Origin: Cliona cf. orientalis
Taxonomy: Eukaryota; Porifera; Demospongiae; Clionaida; Clionaidae
Assembly (NCBI GenBank): GCA_963930775.1
Contig: OZ005693.1
Coordinates: 7,934,006 to 7,998,005 of the forward strand
DNA length: 64,000 bases
Direction of reading: 5' to 3'
Below, piece after piece: positions 54,765-64,000 of this stretch (positions within the stretch are counted from its first letter, which is position 1; each line of letters begins with the position of its first letter). The notes under the pieces are model-generated. The model saw only the letters and a program-made list of their open reading frames with translations, was not told where the DNA came from and searched no databases. Position numbers and translations under genes: made by a program.

Positions 54765-55749
54765 CTGGGCAGCTAACTACAGCTGCTGATCACTGCCAAC
54801 AATTGCAATCTTCAGTGATAGCTAAGTACATAATCAACTGAAATTATAGTGCTATTAAATTTTATGTTAGATATAATCCTTGTATGTATACATGTGTTAC
54901 GTATAGTAGTAGTAGGTAGCTATTGTAACCTTCTATAGGTTCACCTTTGTAAAATGGCTGCTAGCATAACAAGAGTAGCTACAATTAGCAGCTAATCACT
55001 GACCGGTGACCAGTTATTATTATAATTATAGGTCATAGTGTCAGCCTGAGAGTGCATGAGCACTACAAGGTGCAAATGTCAGCTATAGGGGTTTGCTCAA
55101 TCCCCTCCGGTCAATAATAAGTCAATTATACTTTATAACTTTGCACCCATGTCAGCTGGAATTTTCGGATCTGTGTCATGTTTGCAATCCCCATGCATGG
55201 GTTATGCATGAAACACTGGTGACCATGCAAGGGCCAAAAATCATTTGAGCCCTTGGGGTCAGCACTGCATTCCAACACCTGCTGATATTTACTACATCAG
55301 CAGCCCCATGATCATTAAATTGCACAAACACTAGTAGTCTACATGACATCGTATTTCTCTTTGTTGGTAGTTGCCTAGCAACCAAAGTTTTTATAGGCAA
55401 TTAATTTTGCTGGCTATGGGAAGGGGTTGGGTCATCATAAAGTAGGTCAATGATGAACAGAGGTCAACTACCAACAAAATAGTTATCTGACAGTAACCAT
55501 GAGCACGCACTTACAATGTCATGATGTTCAGCCCACATCAAAAAGATATCTGCATCCCATTCCTGTGGGAAGGCTTATGTGTGGCATGTGATTTTAGCTA
55601 TTGTCGGCATCCTTGACCTGTATGGCTTCAGTATTACAAAACACTGGGTATGGTAGTGTGTGAAACTGAGGTAACCCACATGTATAATAATAATAATAAT
55701 AATAATAATAGGAGTACTGGGTATACAATCTGTACATGAATTATTATTA
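54765..55749. other. intergenic between convergent genes, no gene seen
   Basis: No coding motif was recognised. A (TAA)n microsatellite lies at 55684-55711, close to the end of IMP4. Confidence 0.5.
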
Positions 55750-58700
55750 TTAATGTGTTCTATCAGTACTCAAGGCTAGCTTCTTTTTGGCAGTGTTCAT
55801 GTAGGGCCTGAGCCTCCACTCAACATCAACATCACTCTGGTCAACTGTACCAAGCTTGATCTCAAATACTGCAACAAGAAAAGGAAGCAAAATTTAATTA
55901 CTACATGAATGTACATGTATGTATGTGAACAAGTACAGTTGGGTAGGGGTATGTATACCATACCGTATTGTCCCGTGTAAGCGTCCATGGGCGCTTCAAC
56001 GTAAATCGCGATTTTGGCCCCGCATGGGTGCTTACCTAGGACATAATTTCCATACGTTTGTATAGAAGCTGCTACATTGACCCCTTGAAATGAGGTACAT
56101 GGGCGCTAACCCGGGAATGGGAACTTGCCTGGGACACTATCCAGAAAATTAATAATAATTGATCCTGTACATAAGTCACTAACCCACAACAGGATGATAA
56201 GTTAAACACGATGATGTAATACACTGAATATCAACCACATCATTCCGAGTTTATTGGATGGCACTAGTGACTACCAATGTGGTCAAGTGTCCCGCCAGTG
56301 TGCAAACTTTGAAACTTAAGACTGTAGAAGCATATGAGCTGCATGCTTGTAACTTGATTATCACGCTTTTTAACCCACTACCCCTAGTTTTCAAGGCTGT
56401 ATAGGCACTTATGTGATCCTTTGCTGGGATAAGGTTAGGCAATGGGATGGTTGCATGCCCCTTAGGTTTGGGGTTGGTATTGGAATTTCATGCAAGGCTT
56501 TAGCAGTTCATGTGCTCTTTCACAATCAGGTCCCTTCCTCACAAGGGAAGGGCACTATTACACTGGTGTCTTAATTGGGTACTTACATCTGAGTTCAAAT
56601 CTTGGCCCCACCTCCTTTAGCTCCACCTCTTTTCCACCACTCTTCTTGTACACATGATGTCTGCACATAGAAGGATAAAATTTATTACTTAATAATTATT
56701 ATTGATCTATACAGAGCAAAAGTAAGTGGATCATATTCAACTAATATGGGTTACCTCAGTTGCACGCACTACATTTGTAGCTACAGACCCATGACTGTGT
56801 CCCATCATATTTCTCATATTCTAGTTAATTGAATCAATATACTAGAATAATAATATACTAGTATACACGTCAAACATGCTAGTCTACGAATAACAAAGGT
56901 GCATATCAGCATGTACTATTATTCCCATGATGCATGATCACCATTCCCGGCAAATTTGAAAATTATTTTGTCTCATGGGGCAAGTGGTACGTGCAATATG
57001 CCAGTTTATTACTCACAAAAATAGTAGTGGTAATTAAGGGTGCTTCACCTAACAAAGCATTATTATAGTACGCATGCAGGAATGTGCTATCATGTTGCTA
57101 CAGTGCAACCTCGATTATCCGGACTAGCCAGAGACCTAAAAATACATTACCACGCATGCGCAGGAGGCGTGACCGATGATCTTTTGTGGGTGTGGTTATA
57201 GATTGAGCGATGAGCTATGGACTCTACAGGCTTGCCTTGGCCAAAATTGACTGACCAAAGTACTTTTCTGAACACTGCGGCCATGATCATACTGTATAGG
57301 TATCGTTTATAGGCTAGGTATCATAAACCAGGCGAGAAATGTAGGCATTTCAGTTATCCGGACATTTCACTTATCCGGTATGGCAGCGATCGGCCGGTGG
57401 ACAAAGGGGTCCGAATAATCGAGGTTGCACTGTATCTACATGCTACAAGACCATAAACCACATGCATAATGATATTCGATAAACACCCTGCTACATGTAT
57501 ATTACACTCAGGACCCTTTACCTTACATTCCAACGAACGAGTGATAGGTATTATGTAACGCAATATCGCCACGTATGAAAGTGAATCAGCTGTTAAGGTG
57601 TTGATTAAATGAATGACTGGTGGTTACACTAATGGAGCAGAAGTCAATAATTATACAATTAATTGCACTATGGATGTAGCACAATATCCAGAAAAAGAAT
57701 GGGTCCCCTTTTGAGTACTGAACATAATGCAGAAATAATTTTGGGAATGGGAATGTCTGGAGATTACCACGAGACAGACAAACACAGCAATAGCGGAAAG
57801 TACTAGTAGTCCTCGTGAGAGTGCTAGCATGAGTGCAATTTCGGATCGATCCCACTGGTCATAATTCAGTCGCACAATCTGATGATACCAAGACCACTCA
57901 GGGCAAACCATGACGAAGCCAAGGATGACAAAAGTGTAGAAAAACTAACAGCATGCACCCGTCCTGGATCGGCTAAGTCTCCTACGGCAGCAGATATTAC
58001 AAGGCTGAGTGAGGAAGATTGAATACAACGTCAGCCGAGTCCGCCCACAGCTCCATGACCAACCCTACGTTGCTTACCGGTGGAAATACCGTACCTGCGA
58101 GCCTCATTTCTCAAGTCCCAATAATGTCTACATTGTATATCAAGCACTGGAAACGTAAACTCAGGTATCAGCTCGCTCCAAGCTCTGAGCTCGGCTGGCC
58201 TAACATTGACCCCGCATACTCCGCTGGCCTCTTTTTTACAACTGCCTGAACCCTCCAGCGTGGCGTCCAAGAAGGCGGTTGTTATTAGCACTACATCCCC
58301 GCCAGTGCCACGCAAGCTAGCAGAGGTCATTTGGAGAGACGAATTCATTGATCTCTCAGAGCTACTCCCAGCTAGACTCGGAGCCCCAGAGCCAACTTTG
58401 CTTGAGCTTTTCTCTGGCGATCAAACAAAACGTAGCAGGGCCAAAAAAGCAATAACAACGATCGAAGATTGGGTCCTATGCTTCAATACATACATTGCGG
58501 TAGTAGCCCAGAAGCACTCCAACAAAGTTGCTGATCTACTGGCATATTCCACACTCATCGTAAAGGCTAGCAAAGATTACGAAGATAATCCTGGCTTAGC
58601 TATGACCAACACGATAGACGATATGTGGCAGCCGAATCAACAAGCCATTGGGGAACTATACAGCCTGAAATTTGGACCCTATATACTTTGGACAAGCCAA

Positions 58701-61700
58701 AGCAAAATTGTGTTGCTCCACATGCGGGGAGGTAGGCCACATCTCGTGCACAGGTGCAGGGAGTGCACCCCCTGACACCACACCTGCCTCTCCATCACTG
58801 CTACCTATAACACACAGCAGCAGACCCCCCCAGCAGCAAATACGTGGGAATCACAAATGATCACACAATGACCAACGACCACAGCCATACGTCCGCCCTC
58901 CCCCTATATGCAAGCACTGGAACAGGGAAAATTGCAGGCAAGCTGATTGTTCCTTTTGTCACATAATATGCCTCGAAAACCATAGGAACCACAGAGAAGT
59001 GGATTGCGCCCAGACCAAAGGAAAACAACATAGAAACCAGCAACACAGAGGAGCTGGAGGCCATGAGGCCAAATAACCAACCGCAACCCACCTCCTAGAA
59101 GAGAAGTATACTTTCTGTCATTTGACTGAAAGTAATTAAACAGAGAATAGGCTTCTGATGTACGAGATGTAAAATGACCTCATCGTCAGTATATAAGGAG
59201 TGTGCATCTTGCTGAAGGACATTCTTTTCTCTTTTCCAGACTGACGGCAACCAGTTTTTGTACTAAGCTATTCTGAATTGACTTGATAATGTACTTTTTA
59301 AAAAGTAAGTCACTGCCTGCCAGCAGCTCTGGATGGACAATATGGCCGTACCCAAGGATGGTGAAGGATCTAGCGCACAGCTACAAACCACTCTGCTGAA
59401 GGCCATGTAGGGCATCCAAAGGAGTGATCAAACCACTGTGGCGGCCATGGAAAAAGCATTCGACGAGAAACTCGACAGACTAAGAAAAGATCTATCAGAG
59501 GAGCAGGACCGAGCATGTGACCAACTGTCACAAAGACCGAAAGAAAAGGAAAGTACCAATTTAAGCAGTAGGGGAATGAGCGGCAGCATGTCATTATTGA
59601 GGAGGTGAAGGAAGTGCTTTGTCAATTTCAAATTTGATGAGATAGACATATATCAATTTACAGTATAATATTGAACACCGATCCAATTCTATGGAATTTT
59701 ATGAGGTCAATGGTCGGGAATATACATGTACATTGTACAGGAGAGTCAGCTGATACTCAATCACACGTCAAAACCATAAGGTATAATAATTATATTATTT
59801 TTAATATTATTGTAATGAAGATAGATGTAATCTACCGATGCACAATCTTCTCATCAGGTAACTCTGTGGCAAAAGAGAGGACCAGAACAGGAGTGCATAC
59901 CAGATGCAGTGACGTTATAAATTTTATTCCAGCAGATAATATCGATTTCATGCACAGTTTTGGAAAGTAATTTGTGGAAATCAGTCAGAAAGCATTCAGC
60001 AAGGACGAGCATTCAGGCAATATATTATACAACCTTCAATAAGCAATAACCCTGGATACCAATCAGCACAGGAATGCTGTAAGTGATCCTGCTAAGCTCA
60101 AGTAGATGTGTATGTAACAAGGCACACCAGCAAAGGTGTCAGCACACACTGGCATACAGACTCTCTAACCACAATACCACAATTAGCAGGGCAAAACGAG
60201 GACTATGTACATCTCCCACATACGGATCTCCAACTCCAAAAGCCAAAAGACGAATCAGAACAGAATGCCCATGGCCCACTGGCCTCGTATGTTTCGGTGA
60301 AGATATTCGATGAGACAACTATATGAACAAACTTAATTGAACCCACTATTAGGGAGTTAGCTAGTCTCCTCCACAAAACAAAGTGTCTGACCTCCTTGCT
60401 GCTGGATTCTGTCCCTATCATACACCATCCGTTTTATCGGAATCTATATGCAAATCAAGGTGCACTAGCTGGACTCTAGTTCAGAATCCGAATCAGAGTC
60501 TTCTAATGAAGACAGTACTAACAGTGTAATACACTTCAAGTAGCAACTTCCTTCTTGTTATTAGACACTATAGGTAAAACAATATTAACCCTGGAGCAGC
60601 TAGCCAGCATAGAAGCGATGATAAGGCTGGGCACATGCACATTTTGTGGGGCATACTGGTGGCATGTGATTGCTTTAGCTGCCACGCTGGGTTGTTGGCT
60701 GCCTGAATTGCCTATATAGAAGCAGTTTTGATAGCAAAGGCTTACCCTTTACCCAGCAAGCACTAAGCTCATCTCTTCGAATTACCCTTAAAAAGCAGGC
60801 ATTGATTGCACCCACTATTCAGGCCACTCCTTCTGTATAGGGGCAGTCACAACTGCGTCTGCCAAGGGAGTCCCGGAAGCAATCATACAAACGCTCGGGA
60901 GATGGAGTAGTGACTCATATAAACGATACATTCAGCTGCCTCATAGTGAACTGGCCAGCATCTCATCCAAGAGTGACTCACAACTGAAGGTAGCAATATT
61001 AATATAGGGATCGGAAAATATTGGTTGGACTATTGAGCTATACTATACTAATAGTCTATTGTATTCATTTCTGTTGTGGATTTGCTCCTATTCCTTTTAC
61101 TTACATGTATAATAATTATCAAGACCATAATATTATAACAAAGTTTAATATCACTTGAAAAAATATTCAATATCTGTTGTGGAATAGGCCCAGACCGATT
61201 TAACCCATACCACAAGAGAGCAGCGGGCAACACCAAGTGGATCAAGGCTGGTCGACAGACCAGTACTGTTCCGTAGAAACAATCCCACCAAGCAAATGAC
61301 AAACGCTCCCCTCCTTCCTCATCTATATCCCCTCTCCCCTCCATAACAACTTAATCAGTGTAAACGCAGTCTTTGGCCTGTTATGATTAAAGGGCAAGAC
61401 ATCAAAATAGAGGGCATGCATGACTTGAGTGCACATTGTAGGCAGATGCAAAGCCGGCAGGAAGCTGATGAGCACATATCCTGATGAAAATATTATATAC
61501 TCGAGTATGAGAGAGCGATATCTCTGGGTTACAACACTGAAAAAAAACATCGTGTTAAGCTGAAAGTGGCCATTACTGAATCCTTCTTCAGAGGGAGTGG
61601 TCGATCCCACAAGTCCGAGGCTGCAAAGATCCCCCCCCCCCCCCCCCCCCCACTGGTGCTATTGAAAAAGAATTCGAAGGGAATAGCATTGAAGAAAATA

Positions 61701-62138
61701 CAGGCAGCTAAAGAGAATGGGAAATGTCAAAGTGGTAAAGGTAATGGTTAGCTGGCTACATTACATGTACAATTATCATTTGATATTCCCAATAGGAAAA
61801 CATTGATAGGTTGGCAACCAAACTTGCAAGGTTTAGTTTCTTCAGCGAGAATGTTTTAGTCTACATGTACATGTACATGTACATGTACATGTATTTCCGG
61901 TGGGGCAGCTCAATCCAATAATATTGAAGCACCTGCTTAAAATCAATTTCCAAATTTTTCACTTTCAGCAAAATCTATGAGTTCGGCACACAAGTTATGT
62001 ATACCCAAAAGGCAAAGGTTGTAAGACACACAGTGTGTCCACGATTTCATGCATCTAGAGCAGTGGCCTGATATTTTGATATTCATCATAAAGGTGGTTG
62101 AATGAGGACCTTGATGAAGTAAGAGTGACAAAAAGAAA

Positions 62139-62183
<45 letters not shown>

Positions 62184-63109
62184 GGAATTGGCTGAGTAAG
62201 AAACCTAACAAATGCCAAAGATATACATGTAGACAGTGAGTTACTGCAGTGGATCATGGAAATGGAGACCTACAAAATATGCTCTTTTTAAACAGGCCAT
62301 ACGTTTAAAGATATAATCTTGTTTTGAGATAGAGAACATTGATTGCACAAGAGCTACCAGCAATTAACCTTAATAGGTATTATGTTAGGCCACTTCAGAT
62401 CAAGTTATAGTTTCTCATCCCACCTCAAGCCCAATGCAAGCAAATAACGGGAAATGGTCGTCAAATCACAAGTTTGGCTGGAAATGGTCATCAAAATCTT
62501 AAGCTCATCTACATTACCATTTGCATACTCATGTGGGTGGAAGGGGGATGAGAAACTACCAGCTGATTTGGAGTGGCCTTACCTAAATGAGATATAGTCT
62601 TCCTGGTTAGCAAAGGTGATCACTCTCCTGCTGTCATCCTTTGGCACAGGAAACAGGTACTTCAAAACATTCTGAACCTACAGGAAAATTATGTGGCGTC
62701 ATGTACATGTGATAGTCAGATTTCTAGTAACTAAGCACCTCTTTCTCTCCTCTCTCTCCCCTCCCCTCCCTAGGGCTATCGCACTGAGCCAATATAAACG
62801 TACGATAACACTGGAGTACGACAAATGACAGTTCTCTCTGCTGTTTCACACATCACTCTAGAGAGACTTAGCTCATTAAACTACTATATGCAACTAAAAC
62901 ACGCCCTGCATAGAACGGACGGCATAATATTTATGATTGTTTGTGGAGACTCACTCTTTGTCCTAGCTTTGTCTTGAAGTTATGAAAGATGAGGTGTGGG
63001 AATGCCTCAGACATTGTTCCCACGTCAGGGATGTCATGCCTCATCACGGTGTTGGAGATGGAGAAAGAGGCAGTGGGACCATAGGGGAGGTGACACACCA
63101 CCAGACCAT
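55750..63109 (-). CDS. IMP4: U3 snoRNP protein IMP4, last four exons
   Basis: Minus strand; exons 62955-63109, 62583-62677, 56587-56660 and 55750-55868, all with gt...ag introns and agreeing phases. They encode [16 protein letters not shown] and [59 protein letters not shown]; and [20 protein letters not shown] with the stop at 55750. This is the C-terminal two-thirds of the Brix domain of IMP4, a nucleolar protein needed for 18S rRNA processing with IMP3 and MPP10. The 5' exons lie beyond the window. The intron between 56660 and 62583 is 5.9 kb and holds a pogo-type MITE, a DIRS-like remnant and two homopolymer tracts. A run of 21 C on the coding strand precedes the acceptor at 63110. Confidence 0.92.
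55973..56143. mobile_element. possible MITE in the last IMP4 intron
   Basis: gtcccgtgtaagcgtccatg and an imperfect inverted partner ending ggcaagttccc-like sequence (complement at 56095-56143) bound about 170 bp. Ends are approximate. Confidence 0.4.
57101..57432. mobile_element. pogo/Tigger-type MITE in an IMP4 intron
   Basis: The ends cagtgcaacctcgattatcc and its complement (ggataat-like, aatcgaggttgcactg) are flanked by TA (57099-57100 and 57433-57434). These ends resemble the pogo/Tigger end type. A ttatccgga motif is repeated inside. No transposase. Confidence 0.78.
57950..61007 (+). pseudogene. decayed DIRS-like tyrosine-recombinase retroelement
   Basis: Plus strand, inside the large IMP4 intron. 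At 58206-58775 a frame shows the DIRS-type Gag pattern ([54 protein letters not shown]). Shifted frames then give a [10 protein letters not shown] knuckle and a [18 protein letters not shown] finger (to about 59080). At 60792-61007 an open frame encodes the end of a DIRS recombinase: [18 protein letters not shown], then [17 protein letters not shown]. The arginine of HxxR is a cysteine here. No reverse transcriptase motif was found between. A second Gag-like frame with a coiled coil ([18 protein letters not shown], about 59340-59550) suggests two nested relics. Confidence 0.65.
61008..62582. other. IMP4 intron sequence with homopolymer tracts
   Basis: It contains 21 C (61631-61651), an (ACATGT)n microsatellite (about 61863-61892) and 43 G (62140-62182). 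No gene was seen; the open frames here are proline- or glycine-rich readings of the tracts. Confidence 0.6.
62140..62182. repeat. 43-base poly-G tract
   Basis: An uninterrupted run of 43 G, the longest homopolymer in the window. Confidence 0.85.
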
Positions 63110-63126
63110 CTGTGGGGTGCGGGGGT

Positions 63127-63147
63127 GGGGGGGGGGGGGGGGGGGGG
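63127..63147. repeat. 21-base poly-G tract upstream of an IMP4 acceptor
   Basis: On the IMP4 coding strand this is 21 C, starting 18 bases before the exon at 63109; together with the following cacccccgcaccccacag it occupies the place of the polypyrimidine tract. Confidence 0.8.
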
Positions 63148-64000
63148 AGTCAACGGGAGCAAGTAATCACTCTAGACACTACCATAAAAGTCTAATTAAC
63201 TAATAATGAATAATCCACAAATACGAGGCAACAGTGTGGCTTACTGCTATAATAATAATAATAAAAATAATAATATTGATGATGTAATGTGATTTCATGA
63301 CCTCACAAGTGAAGCACATGGAAGCTACATGTACCATAGAACATACTGTAGCTAGATCAGCAGTTCTAGCGACACTACCTTTAGCTACTGCCATCTGATC
63401 AATGATAATTATCCTGTACTAACCCTGATGGGTAAGGGTGGTTGGGATATAACACCTAAACATCCACTTAGAGATTTGTGCACCCATACAATGTCAAGTC
63501 ACAGTCAACAGAAGCCAGTTTTAAAATTAGTGCATGTGCAACATTATGTAAGCACAATCATCAACCACAGGATATGAGATATCCATGTACATGTATAATA
63601 GGGAATGTGTACATGTTCATGCACTTCCTTGAATTCTTATTTCATCATCAGGTTTTACTCATGCTCAACAGTTCAATCACTGAAGTAGCACCTCAGCATG
63701 CAGCAGTGCTCACTGAAATCACTTACATGTACATGTACATGCTATTGTGATCCCTCTGTAGCACAGTTGAACTCTTTAGGATAATCAAGTACAGCTATAC
63801 AGGCCTTATAAAGCTAGTATTATCACATGAATAAAGCCAATAAATCACCTTAACGTGAATATATAATAATATCCCTTATAGTAATGAAAGTACTAAGAGC
63901 ATTCAAAATGTAGTGCCTGAGAGTGCAACCAGAAGCAATCTTAGGGAGTCCAAATGCAACAACTTCCTGGGGGAGGATGCCCCCAGACCCCCTAGAGATA
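63148..64000. other. IMP4 intron or 5' region, no exon seen
   Basis: No further IMP4 exon could be recognised to the right window edge. Short tandem acatgt runs are present (about 63724-63739). Confidence 0.45.

Noticed and set aside
57586-57911. Two overlapping minus-strand frames with hydrophobic segments
   Set aside because: They overlap each other, lie in the IMP4 intron and show no family motif; probably chance.
61943-62257. Frame with a long proline run on the minus strand
   Set aside because: The prolines are the translation of the 43-G tract; the flanks have no coding character.

Overview
The window looks like a piece of a sponge (demosponge-type) nuclear genome. This is an inference from gene content: TRIM/NHL proteins, a TKL-like kinase fused to kelch repeats, several cysteine-rich multi-pass membrane proteins with PMP-like beta-helix ectodomains, short AT-rich introns and a dense load of MITEs, a two-gene Tc1/mariner element, a Ty1/copia element, DIRS-like debris and Crypton-type tyrosine recombinases. 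The host loci that can be named are IMP4 (last four exons, minus strand, 55750-63109), the C-terminal exons of the site-1 protease MBTPS1 (13380-14926, with a second fragment at 49684-49892), an intact TRIM/NHL gene (47149-49344), a kinase-kelch gene (3498-5900, two exons) and two near-identical genes for a plant-type pathogen-related protein (6647-7378 and 54033-54764).

Layout. 1-3.5 kb: tandemly duplicated, partly broken multi-pass membrane protein genes and a TRIM fragment. 3.5-7.4 kb: kinase-kelch and the first pathogen-related gene. 7.5-15 kb: a block of TRIM pseudogenes and MBTPS1 exons that recurs, rearranged, at 47-55 kb. Both blocks hold repeat insertions that the other copy lacks, so several element ends can be defined from the empty sites. 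15-21 kb: nested repeats, a large fold-back and MITEs. 21.5-33.5 kb: two genes of the beta-helix/multi-TM family. The first (21491-25429) is intact. The second is cut in two: its C-terminal half is on the minus strand (26844-30095) and its signal-peptide half on the plus strand (32356-33345). Each half stops at one of two inverted 207-bp MITE copies, as expected if the DNA between them flipped.

33.6-44.1 kb is mobile or mobile-derived: a 2.69-kb Tc1/mariner transposon carrying a DD34E transposase and a convergent spliced second gene; an eight-exon tyrosine recombinase gene (37347-40103) whose exons all join in phase and which keeps the catalytic R, HxxR, W and Y; and a young Ty1/copia element (333-bp LTRs with one difference, 5-bp target duplication) whose reverse transcriptase has been deleted in frame. 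44.2-47 kb holds nested repeats related to those at 15-17 kb. 55.7-63.1 kb is the IMP4 locus, with a decayed DIRS-like retroelement and a pogo-type MITE in its 5.9-kb intron.

Eight homopolymeric C/G tracts of 17 to 43 bases are scattered through the window; one lies just upstream of an IMP4 3' splice site. Several genes carry single frameshifts, some of them in homopolymer runs; the sequence alone cannot tell assembly error from decay. All calls rest on reading the sequence, with no database search.
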